From contig NZ_CP084626.1 of NCBI RefSeq assembly GCF_022878925.1, positions 2,604,001 through 2,668,000 on the forward strand: a DNA stretch of 64,000 bases, written 5' to 3'. How positions within the stretch are numbered: the first letter of the stretch is position 1; each line of letters begins with the position of its first letter. Positions 1 through 10,120 of the stretch are shown here, in pieces. Under the pieces are notes generated by a model. The model ran no database searches, was not told the DNA's origin, and saw only the letters and a program-made list of their open reading frames with translations. A program made the position numbers and the translations under genes. This DNA is from Caballeronia sp. TF1N1. GTDB taxonomy: Bacteria; Pseudomonadota; Gammaproteobacteria; Burkholderiales; Burkholderiaceae.

Positions 1-128
1 GATGCCACGCGGATGGTGTTGCGCTTTTCGAGATCGGATTGTTGCGCGGTCAGGCTAAGAAAAAACGGTATCGCGCCGACCGGATTGATCAGCGCAAGCA
101 AGGATATGAACGACTTGAAGAGATCCAT
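1..128 (-). CDS. MarC-family integral membrane protein, N-terminus only
   Basis: The first 42 codons of a gene that runs off the left edge. The protein starts MDLFKSFISLLALINPVGAI and continues with a hydrophobic stretch and the segment PFFLSLT, typical of the first membrane helix of MarC (YhcE/NAAT) proteins; these are inner-membrane proteins of uncertain function despite the old multiple-antibiotic-resistance name. It begins 54 bp after hisB on the same strand, so it is probably cotranscribed with the histidine genes. A MarC-like gene between hisB and hisH is usual in Burkholderia as far as I recall. Only about a fifth of the expected length is visible. Confidence 0.8.
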   Translation of the reverse strand, partial: MDLFKSFISLLALINPVGAIPFFLSLTAQQSDLEKRNTIRVA

Positions 129-182
129 CGCGGGCGAGCCTTTCGTGCGCGACGCATTGCTGCGTCGCTTGGAACGGGCTGA

Positions 183-770
183 TCAGAGACTGCCTTTGGT
201 GGAAGGAATTTGTCCTGCGGCGCGTTCGTCGGCTTCGACGGCCATGCGCAACGCGCGGCCAAACGCCTTGAACACGGTCTCGACCTGATGATGCGCGTTG
301 ATGCCGCGCAGATTGTCGATGTGCAGCGTCACGCCCGCGTGATTCACGAAGCCACGGAAAAATTCGATGGTGAGATCGACATCGAACGTACCGATGCGCG
401 CGCGCGTAAACGGCACATGGAATTCGAGGCCCGGACGGCCGGAGAAATCGATCACGACGCGCGACAGCGCTTCATCGAGCGGAACATACGAGTGGCCATA
501 ACGGCGAATGCCCTTGCGGTCGCCAATGGCTTTCGCCACCGCCTGACCCAGCGTGATACCGGTGTCTTCGACGGTGTGGTGATCGTCGATATGGAGGTCG
601 CCATGCGCTTCGACTTCGAGATCGAACAGGCCGTGTCGCGCGATCTGATCGAGCATGTGATCCAGAAACGGCACGCCGGTGGCGAGCTTCTGCTTGCCGG
701 TGCCGTCCAGATCGAGCTTCACACGGATCTGCGTTTCGCTGGTGTTGCGAACGACTTCCGCAATGCGCAT
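183..770 (-). CDS. hisB: Imidazoleglycerol-phosphate dehydratase
   Basis: Dehydrates imidazole glycerol phosphate to imidazole acetol phosphate in histidine synthesis, in the cytoplasm. At 195 residues it is the monofunctional dehydratase without the phosphatase domain of E. coli HisB. The two manganese-binding motifs of the family are present, HHTVED at residues 64-69 and HHQVET at 160-165, and the C-terminus ends STKGSL as usual. The start gives [10 protein letters not shown], the normal N-terminus. It follows hisC by 33 bp and precedes the marC-like gene, within the hisG-D-C-B run. Confidence 0.97.
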   Translation of the reverse strand: MRIAEVVRNTSETQIRVKLDLDGTGKQKLATGVPFLDHMLDQIARHGLFDLEVEAHGDLHIDDHHTVEDTGITLGQAVAKAIGDRKGIRRYGHSYVPLDEALSRVVIDFSGRPGLEFHVPFTRARIGTFDVDLTIEFFRGFVNHAGVTLHIDNLRGINAHHQVETVFKAFGRALRMAVEADERAAGQIPSTKGSL

Positions 771-803
771 GGTGTTTCCTTGAGGCTTTCGAAGAGTGGG
801 GAT

Positions 804-1877
804 TTAGTTGAGCGCGAGCTTTTTGAGCGCCGCGACCATGTGCGCGTTTTCCTCGGCCGTGCCGACCGTCAAACGCACGCAATTTGCCAGCAAAGCATGC
901 ATTTTACTCACGTTTTTGACGAGAACCCGCGAAGTCAGCAGGGTTTCGAACGCGACGGCGGCATCCGGCACGCGCACGAGCAGAAAGTTGCCCGCGCTCG
1001 GATACACCGTCATGCCGGGCAGCGCGGCGACTTCGCGCGCGAGGACGGCGCGCTGCGCGCGCAGATCGGCGGCCTGGGCGTCGAGGACATCGAGATGATC
1101 CAGCAGGAAATCAGCGGTTGCCTGCGTTAGCACGTTGATGTTGTACGGCGGGCGCACCTTGTCGAATTGCATGGTCCACGCGGGCAGACCGACCAGATAA
1201 CCGAGCCGGATGCCCGCAAGTCCGAGCTTCGACACCGTGCGCATGACGACCACGTTGTCATACTCGGCCGCGCGCGGCAGCCACGTCTTTTCCGCGAACG
1301 GCTGATAAGCCTCGTCGATGACCACGAGACTCTTCTTCGCCGACGCGATCACGCGCTCGATGTCGGCATCGGCGTAAAGCGTGCCGGTCGGATTGTTCGG
1401 GTACGCGAGATAAACGAGCGCGGGCTGATGTTCGTCGATAGCCGCGATGAGCGCGTTTGCGTCTAGCGTGAAGTCCGCGTTGAGCGGCACGCCGATGAAT
1501 TCGAGCTGCGCGAACTTCGCCGACATCTGATACATCACGAAGCCCGGCACCGGCGCCACGACTTTCGCGCCGGGCGTGGCGCACGCCATCGACATCATGC
1601 TGATCAGTTCGTCCGAGCCGTTGCCGAGCAGCACGTCGCAGGCTTCCGGCACCTTCATTGCACGCTTGATCTTGGCGAGCAGATCCGCCGGACGCGGCGA
1701 TGGATAACGGTTCAGCGCCACGCCCGCGAGATGTTCGCCAAGACGCTTGGCGAGATCGGCGGGCAAGGAGTACGGGTTTTCCATCGCGTCGAGCTTGATC
1801 AAGCCCGTGGAATCGGCCACGGGGTAGCTCGTCATGGAAAGGACGTCGGGACGCAGGATGTCTTGAGGTGTGGTCAT
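804..1877 (-). CDS. hisC: Histidinol-phosphate aminotransferase
   Basis: PLP-dependent enzyme that transfers the amino group of glutamate to imidazole acetol phosphate, giving histidinol phosphate. The 357-residue protein is a class I/II fold-type I aminotransferase: NNPTG at residues 161-165, the cofactor-contacting VVIDEAY segment at about 185-191, and the Schiff-base lysine in SKLGLAG (Lys217) followed by the phosphate-binding arginine in GIRLGY. Length and motifs are normal. It lies 72 bp after hisD and 33 bp before hisB. Burkholderia often carry a second hisC paralogue elsewhere; its place in the his operon makes this the biosynthetic copy. Confidence 0.95.
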   Translation of the reverse strand: MTTPQDILRPDVLSMTSYPVADSTGLIKLDAMENPYSLPADLAKRLGEHLAGVALNRYPSPRPADLLAKIKRAMKVPEACDVLLGNGSDELISMMSMACATPGAKVVAPVPGFVMYQMSAKFAQLEFIGVPLNADFTLDANALIAAIDEHQPALVYLAYPNNPTGTLYADADIERVIASAKKSLVVIDEAYQPFAEKTWLPRAAEYDNVVVMRTVSKLGLAGIRLGYLVGLPAWTMQFDKVRPPYNINVLTQATADFLLDHLDVLDAQAADLRAQRAVLAREVAALPGMTVYPSAGNFLLVRVPDAAVAFETLLTSRVLVKNVSKMHALLANCVRLTVGTAEENAHMVAALKKLALN

Positions 1878-1949
1878 GATGTCGCCGACGTCTTTGCGCC
1901 GGACATATGGCGGCTCTCAGGCCGCCTTGGTCGTCTAAGCCGGCCAGAT

Positions 1950-3272
1950 TCAGCCGACGTTTTTCATCCGATACTCCGCGCTCTTCGCATGCGCTTGCAA
2001 ACCTTCGCCGTAAGCCAGTTCCGCCGCGATCTCGCCGAGCGTCTGCGCGCCTTCCGCGCTCACTTCGATCACACTCGAACGCTTCATGAAATCGTACACG
2101 CCGAGCGGCGACGAGAAGCGCGCCGTGCGTGAAGTCGGCAACACGTGGTTCGGGCCCGCGCAGTAATCGCCGAGGCTTTCGCTCGTGTAGCGGCCGAGGA
2201 ACATGGCGCCCGCGTTGTGGATCTGCGCAGCCCACTGATGCGGATCGAGCGCCGAAATCTCCAGATGCTCGGGCGCGATATCGTTCGCGATCGCGCACGC
2301 TTCGGCCATGTCCTTCACCTTGATGAGCGCGCCGCGGTCTTCGAGCGAGCGCTGAATGACTTCGCGGCGCGGCATGGCCGGCAGCAATTCGACGATGGCT
2401 TCTTCAACGCGCCGAATGAACGCCGCGTCCGGACACAGCAGAATGGATTGCGCGAGTTCGTCGTGTTCGGCTTGCGAGAACAGGTCCATCGCGACCCAGC
2501 GCGGGTCGGTGGTGGCGTCGCAGATGACGAGAATTTCGGACGGCCCGGCGATCATGTCGATACCGACCGTGCCGAACACGCGCCGCTTCGCCGATGCGAC
2601 ATACGCGTTGCCCGGCCCGCAGATCTTGTCGACCGCCGGCACGGATTCGGTCCCGTACGCCAGCGCGCCAACCGCCTGCGCCCCGCCGATGGTGAACACG
2701 CGGTCCACGCCGCCGAGCAGCGCCGCCGCGAGCACGAGCGGGTTCTTGACGCCATCGGGCGTCGGCACGACCATCACGATTTCCTTGACGCCCGCGACGC
2801 GCGCCGGAATGGCGTTCATCAGCACGGACGACGGATACGCCGCCTTCCCGCCCGGCACGTAGATGCCCGCGCGATCGATCGGCGTCACCTTCTGGCCGAG
2901 CACCGTGCCGTCGGCTTCGGTGTAATGCCAGCTATGACTGCCGCATTCGATGCGTTGCTTCTCGTGATATCCGCGCACGCGAGCAGCCGCTGCTTCGAGC
3001 GCCGCGCGACGTTTCGGCTCAAGCCCTTCCAGCGCGGCTTCGAGTTCCGCCACGGGCAATTCGAGCGCCGCGACGCTGTGCGCCTTCAGACGATCGAACT
3101 GGTTGGTGTAGTCGAGCACGGCGGCGTCGCCGCGCGCTTTGACATCCGCGAGAATTTGCGCGACCGAGCGCTCTATTGCTTCGTCCTCGCTCGCCTCGAA
3201 TGCGAGAACCGCGCGCAAAGCTTTCTGAAAACCGTCGGTGCTGGAATCGAGTTTGCGAATCTTGATAGACAT
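1950..3272 (-). CDS. hisD: Histidinol dehydrogenase
   Basis: Zinc enzyme that oxidises L-histidinol to histidine through histidinaldehyde with two NAD+. The 440-residue protein has the usual length. The metal and catalytic elements are visible: GPSEILV at 243-249, the zinc ligands Gln267 and His270 in LFSQAEHDE, the general acid-base pair Glu335-His336 in APEHLEIS, and Asp369 in [15 protein letters not shown]. It sits 47 bp after hisG and 72 bp before hisC in the same transcription unit. Confidence 0.97.
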   Translation of the reverse strand: MSIKIRKLDSSTDGFQKALRAVLAFEASEDEAIERSVAQILADVKARGDAAVLDYTNQFDRLKAHSVAALELPVAELEAALEGLEPKRRAALEAAAARVRGYHEKQRIECGSHSWHYTEADGTVLGQKVTPIDRAGIYVPGGKAAYPSSVLMNAIPARVAGVKEIVMVVPTPDGVKNPLVLAAALLGGVDRVFTIGGAQAVGALAYGTESVPAVDKICGPGNAYVASAKRRVFGTVGIDMIAGPSEILVICDATTDPRWVAMDLFSQAEHDELAQSILLCPDAAFIRRVEEAIVELLPAMPRREVIQRSLEDRGALIKVKDMAEACAIANDIAPEHLEISALDPHQWAAQIHNAGAMFLGRYTSESLGDYCAGPNHVLPTSRTARFSSPLGVYDFMKRSSVIEVSAEGAQTLGEIAAELAYGEGLQAHAKSAEYRMKNVG

Positions 3273-3319
3273 GCTGGTTTTCCGTTTGCTGTGGCTCGCC
3301 GCGCGACTACGCGGCTGCC

Positions 3320-4012
3320 CTAATTATCCGTTCCTGCCGATGCGCGCTCGAAAGCGTCGAGATACGGCTTGAGCGCCGCGCGCTTCAGCTTGAGCGCGGC
3401 CTGATTCACGACGAGGCGCGACGAAATCTGCATGATCTCTTCGACTTCGACCAGATTATTCGCCCGCAGCGTGCCGCCCGAACTGACGAGATCGACGATG
3501 GCATCGGCCAGACCGACGAGCGGCGCCAGTTCCATCGAACCGTAAAGCTTGATCAGATCGACGTGCACGCCCTTCGCCGCAAAATGCTCACGCGCGGTCT
3601 CCGTATATTTCGTCGCGACACGCAGACGCGCACCCTGACGCACCGCGTTCGCGTAATCGAAGCCAGCTTTCACGGCCACCGACATCCGGCAGCGCGCAAT
3701 GTTCAGATCAACCGGCTGATAAAGCCCGCTTCCGCCATGCTCGATCAACACGTCCTTGCCCGCCACGCCGAAATCGGCCGCGCCGTATTCGACGTAGGTA
3801 GGAACGTCGGTGGCCCGCACGATGATCACGCGCAAATTCGGATTCGTCGTCGGCAAAATGAGCTTGCGCGAGCTTTCCGGATCTTCCACGACCTCCACGC
3901 CGGCAGCGGCGAGCAGCGGCACCGTCTCCTCGAAGATACGCCCTTTCGACAGCGCGAGCGTCAGCGGCGCATTGGCGGCAAGCGAGGACGACGTCTGCGG
4001 CAACGAACTCAT
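3320..4012 (-). CDS. hisG: ATP phosphoribosyltransferase, short form
   Basis: Catalyses the committed step of histidine synthesis, joining ATP and PRPP. The 230-residue length marks the short HisG that lacks the C-terminal regulatory domain and needs the HisZ subunit; no hisZ lies in this window. Core motifs are present: [12 protein letters not shown] near the N-terminus, GVAGKDVL, and the PRPP loop region ending [15 protein letters not shown] chose the start that gives [10 protein letters not shown] at 4012 because its ATG overlaps the murA stop in an ATGA arrangement, which suggests translational coupling; a longer upstream reading lies inside murA. Confidence 0.95.
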   Translation of the reverse strand: MSSLPQTSSSLAANAPLTLALSKGRIFEETVPLLAAAGVEVVEDPESSRKLILPTTNPNLRVIIVRATDVPTYVEYGAADFGVAGKDVLIEHGGSGLYQPVDLNIARCRMSVAVKAGFDYANAVRQGARLRVATKYTETAREHFAAKGVHVDLIKLYGSMELAPLVGLADAIVDLVSSGGTLRANNLVEVEEIMQISSRLVVNQAALKLKRAALKPYLDAFERASAGTDN

Positions 4013-5280
4013 TGTTCGCTCCCGCTGCCCTTGATACGGCTCACCCGCGCGCCGACCGCCGTCAGCTTCGACTCCATGCGGTCGTAGCCGCGATCCAGGT
4101 GATAGATGCGGTCGATGAGCGTTTCGCCATCGGCGCACATTGCCGCGATCACGAGACTTGCCGACGCGCGCAGATCGGTCGCCATGACCTTCGCGCCCGA
4201 CAGCATGTCCACGCCCGAGACGAGCGCCGTGTTGCCGTCGATGGTAATGCTCGCGCCAAGCCGGTTCAGTTCCTGCACGTGCATGAAGCGGTTTTCGAAG
4301 ATCGTCTCGACGACTTGCGACGTGCCCTTGGCAATAGTGTTCAGCGCCATGAATTGCGCCTGCATGTCAGTGGGGAACGCCGGATATTCGGACGTGCGGA
4401 TGTTGACCGCTTCGGGGCGCTTGTTCATGCGCACGCGCATCCAGTCGTCGCCTTCCTCGATGCTCACGCCCGCTTCGCGCAGCTTGGCGGTGACGGCATC
4501 GAGCAGCGACGGCGTGACGTTGCGCAGCGTGACATCGCCGCCCGCGGCCGCGACCGCGCACAGGAACGTGCCCGCTTCGATACGGTCCGGCACCACGCTA
4601 TGCTTCGCGCCGTGCAGCTTCTCGACGCCCTCGATGACGAGCCGATCCGTGCCGATGCCATCGATCTTCGCGCCCATCTTCACGAGCAAATGCGCGAGGT
4701 CGGTAACTTCCGGCTCGCGCGCGGCATTTTCGATGACCGTCTCGCCGTCCGCGAGCACTGCCGCCATCAGCAGATTTTCGGTGCCGGTGACGGTAATCAT
4801 GTCGGTGACGATGCGCGCGCCCTTCAGACGCTTCGCGCGCGCTTCGATGAAGCCGTGCTCGATATTGATCTCGGCGCCCATCGCCTGCAGACCCTTGATG
4901 TGCTGATCGACCGGACGCGCGCCGATTGCGCAGCCGCCGGGCAACGATACCTTCGCCTCGCCGAAGCGCGCGACGAGCGGACCGAGCACGAGGATCGACG
5001 CGCGCATGGTCTTGACCATTTCGTACGGCGCGACGAGGTTGTCCACTTTCGATGCGTTGAGCGTCACGCGGCCATCGCTCGACGCTTCGGAGTGCACGCC
5101 CATCTGGCGCAGCAATTTGAGCTTCGTGCGCGTGTCCTGCAAATTCGGCACATTCGACAGATGGACGTCGTCGGCCGTGAGAAGGCTTGCGCACAGAATC
5201 GGCAGAGCCGCGTTCTTCGCGCCCGATACGGTGATTTCGCCGGAGAGCTTCGCGCCCCCCGTGATGACCAGTTTATCCAT
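4009..5280 (-). CDS. murA: UDP-N-acetylglucosamine 1-carboxyvinyltransferase
   Basis: First committed enzyme of peptidoglycan synthesis; transfers enolpyruvate from PEP to UDP-GlcNAc in the cytoplasm and is the target of fosfomycin. The 423-residue protein starts [16 protein letters not shown]. Lys22-Asn23 in [11 protein letters not shown] and the catalytic cysteine, Cys117 in [11 protein letters not shown], are intact, so the enzyme should be fosfomycin-sensitive at this residue. The next gene, hisG, overlaps its stop by four bases. Upstream on the same strand lies a bolA-like gene. Codons further upstream remain open but have no family similarity. Confidence 0.97.
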   Translation of the reverse strand: MDKLVITGGAKLSGEITVSGAKNAALPILCASLLTADDVHLSNVPNLQDTRTKLKLLRQMGVHSEASSDGRVTLNASKVDNLVAPYEMVKTMRASILVLGPLVARFGEAKVSLPGGCAIGARPVDQHIKGLQAMGAEINIEHGFIEARAKRLKGARIVTDMITVTGTENLLMAAVLADGETVIENAAREPEVTDLAHLLVKMGAKIDGIGTDRLVIEGVEKLHGAKHSVVPDRIEAGTFLCAVAAAGGDVTLRNVTPSLLDAVTAKLREAGVSIEEGDDWMRVRMNKRPEAVNIRTSEYPAFPTDMQAQFMALNTIAKGTSQVVETIFENRFMHVQELNRLGASITIDGNTALVSGVDMLSGAKVMATDLRASASLVIAAMCADGETLIDRIYHLDRGYDRMESKLTAVGARVSRIKGSGSEQ

Positions 5281-5424
5281 GATGACGTGTCCTTCGACCG
5301 AGCGTCCTGCTGCGGAGCCGCTTTCGGCGCCGCGGTTGTCTTGAATGATTCGCACTGTTTCCTGCCGGTGTTGCCGGGTGTTACGGGATGTTGCGTGTTG
5401 CGTATTGCTACGAATGTCGCGTAT

Positions 5425-5664
5425 TTACGCGGCTTTGAATTCGTCGGGCGTGAGCGTCTTCATGCTGAGCGCGTGAATTTCTTCGCGCATGCGCTCGCCA
5501 AGCGCCGCATAGACCAGTTGATGCCGCGCGATCAGCCGCTTGCCGACGAACGCGTCGCTCACGATGGTCGCGAAGAAGTGCTGGCCATCGCCTTCGACTT
5601 CGAGATGCTGGCAGGCGAGGCCGCCAGCGATGTAGTCCTTCACTTGCTCGGGAGTCGGCAACAT
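5425..5664 (-). CDS. BolA/IbaG-family protein
   Basis: A 79-residue protein of the BolA family, closer to the short YrbA/IbaG branch. These proteins bind monothiol glutaredoxins and Fe-S clusters and affect acid tolerance and envelope homeostasis. Family features are the class II KH-like fold with the segment HFFATIVSDAFVGKRLIARHQLVYAALG, here split across residues about 29-56, the conserved RH pair and the closing IHALSMKTLTPDEF. In E. coli ibaG also sits between the mlaFEDCB operon and murA, which supports the assignment. The spacing to the ABC permease upstream is 17 bp. Confidence 0.9.
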   Translation of the reverse strand: MLPTPEQVKDYIAGGLACQHLEVEGDGQHFFATIVSDAFVGKRLIARHQLVYAALGERMREEIHALSMKTLTPDEFKAA

Positions 5665-5681
5665 GAAAGTCTCCTAAAGAA

Positions 5682-6437
5682 TTAGTGACGCAGCTTGAAG
5701 CCGCTCGCGAGCAGACGCACGGCAATGAGCGCGAGCACGGCCAGAAATGCAGCGACGATACCCATGCTCACCAGCGGATTCACGTCCGAAAGACCGAAAA
5801 AGCCGTAGCGAAAACCGTCGATCATGTAGAAGAACGGATTTAGATGCGACACCGCGCGCCAAACCGGCGGCAACGTATGCGTCGAATAGAACACGCCGGA
5901 AAGAAACGTGAGCGGCATGATCAGGAAGTTCTGAAACGCGGCCAACTGGTCGAACTTGTCTGCCCAGATGCCGGCAATCAAACCCAACGTACCGAGGATT
6001 GCCGAACCGAGGATCGCGAACGCAATGATGTAGAACGGCGCGGAAAAAGACATCGGGACGAACCATATCGTCACGACGAAAACGCCGAGCCCGACACAAA
6101 GTCCACGCGCCACCGATGCCAAGACATACGCAAAGAACATTTCCCAATGCGCAATGGGCGGCAACAGCACGAACACGAGATTGCCTGTGATCTTCGATTG
6201 AATCAGCGACGACGAGCTATTCGCAAACGCGTTCTGCAAAACGCTCATCATCACGAGGCCGGGCACGAGAAAGCTCGTATAACCAACGCCAGCATAAACC
6301 TGTACGTGCCCGGAAAGCGCGTGACCGAAGATGGTCAGATACAGCAACGCCGTGACGACCGGCGCGAGCACCGTTTGAAACGATACCTTCCAGAAGCGCA
6401 AAAGCTCCTTGTAGAACAACGTCTGAAAGCCGCTCAT
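5682..6437 (-). CDS. ABC-2 type transporter permease
   Basis: A 251-residue inner-membrane protein with six hydrophobic segments and the ABC-2 exporter pattern, starting MSGFQTLFYKELLRFWKVSF. It resembles the YadH family, the membrane half of the YadGH exporter of unknown substrate. The segment PLTFLSGVFYSTHTLPP near residue 180 matches the signature loop of ABC-2 permeases. It overlaps the upstream ATPase gene by four bases (ATGA), so the two are translationally coupled and should form one transporter. Confidence 0.9.
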   Translation of the reverse strand: MSGFQTLFYKELLRFWKVSFQTVLAPVVTALLYLTIFGHALSGHVQVYAGVGYTSFLVPGLVMMSVLQNAFANSSSSLIQSKITGNLVFVLLPPIAHWEMFFAYVLASVARGLCVGLGVFVVTIWFVPMSFSAPFYIIAFAILGSAILGTLGLIAGIWADKFDQLAAFQNFLIMPLTFLSGVFYSTHTLPPVWRAVSHLNPFFYMIDGFRYGFFGLSDVNPLVSMGIVAAFLAVLALIAVRLLASGFKLRH

Positions 6438-7360
6438 GAAAGTCCCTCGACCACGTCGGGTTCGTTCATGACTTGCACGAACACGTCTTCGAGATCGGCT
6501 TTGCGAACCTCGATTTCATCCAGCGCGCAACCGGCCGCGCGGCACTTCGCGAGAATCGGCTCGACATCGTCGTAGCTCGAAAGGCGCAGCAGGTGCTGCA
6601 TGCCGGACACCGCGTGCGGATCGACTTCCAGCGGACGCAGTTCCACAGGCAGCGAGCCGCTCGAAAAGCGCAGATAAAGTTGCAGACCGGAAAAGCGTTG
6701 CAGAAGCGTGCTCGTGCGCTCGAGCGCCACGACTTCACCACGGCGAAGCATGGCGAGACGATCACATAGCGCCTCGGCTTCTTCGAGGTAATGCGTGGTC
6801 AGCACGATGGTGTGCCCTTCGCGATTCAATCGCGAGATGAACTTCCAGAGCGTCTGACGAAGTTCGACATCGACGCCCGCCGTGGGCTCGTCGAGCACGA
6901 TCACCGGCGGCCGATGCACCAGCGCCTGCGCCACCAGCACGCGTCGCTTCATGCCGCCCGAGAGCGCGCGCGTGTTGACGTCCGCTTTCTCGGTGAGATC
7001 GAGATTGGCCATGACTTCGTCGATCCAGTCGTCGTTCTTGCGCAAACCGAAATAGCCCGACTGAATTCGCAAAGCCTCGCGCACGGTGAAGAACGGATCG
7101 AACACCAGTTCTTGCGGCACCACGCCAAGCGCACGGCGCGCCGCGCGGAAGTCGCTCACGACATCGTGGCCGCGCACGGACACCGTGCCGCTATCGGCGC
7201 GCGCGAGTCCGGCAAGGATGCTGATCAGCGTGGTCTTGCCGGCACCGTTGGGGCCGAGCAAGCCGAAGAATTCGCCCTCTTCAACCGTGAGGCTCACGCC
7301 TTTGAGCGCCTGAAGCTGCTTGTAGCGCTTTCTGACGTTTCGGATTTCTATGGCTGACAT
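6434..7360 (-). CDS. ABC transporter ATP-binding protein (YadG-like)
   Basis: The 308-residue ATPase partner of the ABC-2 permease that follows. Walker A is GPNGAGKTT at about residues 35-43, the signature is LSGGMKRR, Walker B is VIVLDEPTAGVD and the switch histidine is in LTTHYLEEAEAL. A tail of about 85 residues after the nucleotide-binding core is common in YadG/CcmA-type exporter subunits. The substrate cannot be read from sequence. A 202-bp gap separates it from mlaB, so it may have its own promoter or be read through from the mla genes. Confidence 0.92.
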   Translation of the reverse strand: MSAIEIRNVRKRYKQLQALKGVSLTVEEGEFFGLLGPNGAGKTTLISILAGLARADSGTVSVRGHDVVSDFRAARRALGVVPQELVFDPFFTVREALRIQSGYFGLRKNDDWIDEVMANLDLTEKADVNTRALSGGMKRRVLVAQALVHRPPVIVLDEPTAGVDVELRQTLWKFISRLNREGHTIVLTTHYLEEAEALCDRLAMLRRGEVVALERTSTLLQRFSGLQLYLRFSSGSLPVELRPLEVDPHAVSGMQHLLRLSSYDDVEPILAKCRAAGCALDEIEVRKADLEDVFVQVMNEPDVVEGLS

Positions 7361-7562
7361 TGACAGTGCGCGTGCCTCGTGTGGCCGCGCCTCGATTGTG
7401 CGGATAACGCTTGACGGACCCGGGCTCGATCGAAAAATTGCCGGGTGCGGGCCCGAAAAAGCATTTGATTATAGGGCAAACCGGATGGAGCCGACTTCGG
7501 AGCGATCCTGATCGCGGCAACGCAAGCCTGGTTGCCGCACCTGATATGGCGTCAGGACAGGA

Positions 7563-7862
7563 TCAATGTCGGAAGGAGAGCAGCGTGTCGACGCCGTAAG
7601 CTTGCGCGAGACTGGCAAGCTTGGAAGGAACATTCACGACGCCAAGCGCCGTGCCGCGCTCGCTGGCGGCGCGCTGCCATGCAAGCAGCACGGCGAGCGC
7701 GGATGAATCGAAATGCGTGAGCGGCGCGCAGTCGACTTCGGTTGCACCCGCCGCGATACGCGACAAACCCGCGTCGAGCGCAGCCTTCGCGCTTTCGTGG
7801 GTCAGCGTGGCGGCCGTTTGGAAGCGGCCGCCCGCGACTTGCGCATTTGCCTGCGTGCTCAC
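7563..7862 (-). CDS. mlaB: STAS-domain protein MlaB
   Basis: A 99-residue STAS-domain protein, the small cytoplasmic subunit of the MlaFEDB phospholipid transporter, which binds and stabilises the MlaF ATPase. The key helix contains DSSALAVLLAWQRAA with the conserved serine after aspartate (residues about 52-54). It overlaps mlaC by four bases (ATGA), which suggests coupling. It is the last gene of the mla series on this strand. Confidence 0.9.
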   Translation of the reverse strand: MSTQANAQVAGGRFQTAATLTHESAKAALDAGLSRIAAGATEVDCAPLTHFDSSALAVLLAWQRAASERGTALGVVNVPSKLASLAQAYGVDTLLSFRH

Positions 7863-8488
7863 GATGCCTTGCCGTTCGCGAGTTGCTGATTACGCTGCGT
7901 GAGGAATTGCAGCAAGCCAGCCACGCCATTCTGCGAAATCTGCTCGTTGAACTGTTGCTGATACGCCTGGATCAGCCATGCGCCGAGCACGTTGATGTCG
8001 TACACGCGCCAGCCTTGCGGCGTTTTGTACAGGCGGTAGTCGAGTTCGATCGGCGAGCCGTTATTCATCACGACCGAGCGGACCACGACATCCGTGTCCT
8101 CCGGCGACGCGCGGAAGGGCTTGTACTGCACCGTCTGGTTACGAACCTGAGCGAGCGCGCCCGAATACGTGCGAATGAGCAGCATCTTGAATTGCTCGAC
8201 GATCTGCTTTTGTTGCTCGGGCGTTGCCGTGTTCCAGTTGCGCCCCATCACGAGACGCGTGGTACGGGTGAAGTCCGTGTACGGCAGGATCTTCTGATTG
8301 ACGAGTTCAGTGATGCGCTGGATGTCGCCCGACTGAATCTTGCTGTCGGACTTGATGTCGTCGAGCACTTGTTGCGTGACGGTCTTGATCATCACGTCGG
8401 GCGCGCTCGAGTCGACGGATTGCGCCGACGCCGCGCCGCAGAACGCGATCAGCATGGCGAAGATGGGAAGCAAAAAGATTTTTTTCAT
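7859..8488 (-). CDS. mlaC: Periplasmic phospholipid-binding protein MlaC
   Basis: The shuttle that carries phospholipids across the periplasm between outer-membrane MlaA and inner-membrane MlaFEDB. The 209-residue precursor has a Sec signal peptide (MKKIFLLPIFAMLIAFCGAA, cleavage after ASA near residue 23). The mature part has the Tol-Tol-Ttg2/MlaC fold, with the segment FRTRLVMGRNW-like TTRLVMGRNWNTATPEQ and the closing WRVYDINVLGAWL pattern typical of the family. It follows mlaA by 124 bp and overlaps mlaB. Confidence 0.94.
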   Translation of the reverse strand: MKKIFLLPIFAMLIAFCGAASAQSVDSSAPDVMIKTVTQQVLDDIKSDSKIQSGDIQRITELVNQKILPYTDFTRTTRLVMGRNWNTATPEQQKQIVEQFKMLLIRTYSGALAQVRNQTVQYKPFRASPEDTDVVVRSVVMNNGSPIELDYRLYKTPQGWRVYDINVLGAWLIQAYQQQFNEQISQNGVAGLLQFLTQRNQQLANGKAS

Positions 8489-8612
8489 CGCAGATCCTGC
8501 AAAAAAAGGGGCTTGAGTTTGAGCGCGCTGGCTAGAACGAGTTCAGATCGCGCGCCTGTCAAACTGTAAAAAATGCTGCCAAGTATTTTACCGGCCGTTA
8601 GCGCCAGTCCGC

Positions 8613-9542
8613 TCAACGCAAGCGGAACGAAGGGAATCCCGGCGCGCGCGGCGGAACGTACTGATGTCCCGGAACCGTGTTGTTGCCCGTGTCGCTCGCT
8701 GCGCGCGGCGCGCCAGCGGCTCCAGAAGCAGGCGTCGCGCCCGATGCCGCTTCGGACGGAACCGCCGTGGCCGAAGCGCCCGCCGGAGTCGCGGCTTCCG
8801 CGCCTTCCGCATCGTAGTTTGGAAGCGGCGCTTCGCTGTAATCGGGCGAGGTGCCTTCGCCACCGGTAATCAGATATTGCCGCCGCTGCAGGTAAGCGTT
8901 ACGAACGAAAGAGTATTTGTCGAGCGCGGCATCCGAAAGAATGTCGGATGCATCCAGCAGGTTCGCGCGTGTGTTCACGAGATTTACGCCGTACAAGGCC
9001 CAGCTCACGGAATCCGGCTGCACGTAACTCAGCGGATTACCGAAATAATCGACCGCGAGGCCGCCGGTATCGCGCACGGTGCTTGGTCCAAGGAGCGGCA
9101 GCACGACGTACGGGCCAGGCGGCACGCCGTAGTGCCCGAGCGTGAGACCGAAGTCGCCCGAATGCTTCGGCAGCTTGGCGACGGTCGCCACGTCGAACAG
9201 ACCGCCCACGCCGAACACCGTGTTGATCGCGACGCGCATGATGTCAGACACGCCATCCGCGATTCTCAGTTGCAGAAGATTGTTCGCCGCGATGTAGACA
9301 TCGCCGATATTCGAGAAGAAGTTCGTAACGCTGTTGCGCACGGGTTCCGGGACGGCCCAGACGTAAGCCTGCGCCACCGGCTTGAACGCGTATTGATCGA
9401 CCTTGTCGTTGATCGTGAACATCGTCCGGTTGTAGCTCTCGAAGGGATCGCCCTTGGTCGGAGTGGTCACTGTCGCGCACCCGCCGAACATGCCCACCGT
9501 TGCCGCTAGAACGATTGCGCGCCGCATCCCTGTCGAGTGCAT
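8613..9542 (-). CDS. mlaA: Outer-membrane lipoprotein MlaA (VacJ)
   Basis: Removes mislocalised phospholipid from the outer leaflet of the outer membrane and passes it to MlaC. The 309-residue precursor has a lipobox FGGC with the lipidated cysteine at residue 22. The VacJ core follows, with DPFESYNRTMF and the GLFDVAT...GDFGLTLGHYGVPPGPY pattern, and YLLPLLGPSTVRD-like VVLPLLGPSTVRD. After about residue 235 comes a low-complexity tail rich in Ala, Ser, Thr and Pro that is not part of the family core. Unlike E. coli, where vacJ is unlinked, the gene lies inside the mla operon between mlaD and mlaC. Confidence 0.95.
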   Translation of the reverse strand: MHSTGMRRAIVLAATVGMFGGCATVTTPTKGDPFESYNRTMFTINDKVDQYAFKPVAQAYVWAVPEPVRNSVTNFFSNIGDVYIAANNLLQLRIADGVSDIMRVAINTVFGVGGLFDVATVAKLPKHSGDFGLTLGHYGVPPGPYVVLPLLGPSTVRDTGGLAVDYFGNPLSYVQPDSVSWALYGVNLVNTRANLLDASDILSDAALDKYSFVRNAYLQRRQYLITGGEGTSPDYSEAPLPNYDAEGAEAATPAGASATAVPSEAASGATPASGAAGAPRAASDTGNNTVPGHQYVPPRAPGFPSFRLR

Positions 9543-9553
9543 GTTGTTTCTCC

Positions 9554-10120
9554 TTATTGAGCCGTACCCGAGGCTGCGCTCGCGCCCATCGCGCTTGCCG
9601 CACCCGGAAATGCCGGTGCGGGAGCTGCCGTTGCCGCCGGCGCCGCCGAGGATTTCGACGCGCCGGAATCCGCTGCCTTGTTATAGAGGAACTGTCCGAT
9701 CAGATTTTCTAGCACCACGGCGGACTGCGTCATCGTGATGGTGTCGCCGTTCTTGAGCATCTGATCGTCGCCGCCCGGCTCCAGGCCGATGTACTGCTCG
9801 CCGAGCAGACCGGAAGTCAGAATCTTGGCGGACGAATCTTTCGGAAATTGATATTGCTTGTCGATGTCGATGGCGACCACCGCCTGATACGTATTTCCAT
9901 CGAAGCTGATCGAGCCGACGCGCCCGACCGTCACGCCCGCGCTCTTGACCGGCGCGCGCGCCTTAAGGCCGCCGATGTTGTCGAACTTGAGCTTCACCGC
10001 GTAGGTCTGCTGGAACGACAGCGAACTCATGTTGCCCGCCTTCAGCGCAAGGAACAGCAGCGCCACGAAACCGAGCACCACGAAGAGGCCGACCCAAAAG
10101 TCGAGAGCAGTCTTTTTCAT
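9554..10120 (-). CDS. mlaD: Phospholipid transporter MCE-domain protein MlaD
   Basis: Inner-membrane anchored MCE protein that forms the hexameric lipid channel on MlaFE. The 188-residue protein has one N-terminal membrane helix (about residues 8-26, FWVGLFVVLGFVALLFLAL) and one MCE domain with GGLKARAPVKSAGVTVGRV at about 50-68 and the segment LGEQYIGLEPGG. The last 35 residues are an Ala/Ser/Pro-rich tail. It begins 104 bp after mlaE and is followed 11 bp later by mlaA. Confidence 0.95.
   Translation of the reverse strand: MKKTALDFWVGLFVVLGFVALLFLALKAGNMSSLSFQQTYAVKLKFDNIGGLKARAPVKSAGVTVGRVGSISFDGNTYQAVVAIDIDKQYQFPKDSSAKILTSGLLGEQYIGLEPGGDDQMLKNGDTITMTQSAVVLENLIGQFLYNKAADSGASKSSAAPAATAAPAPAFPGAASAMGASAASGTAQ

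Noticed and set aside
4012..5685. 557-codon open frame opposite murA and the bolA-like gene
   Set aside because: It runs antisense through two recognised genes and has biased, motif-free sequence.
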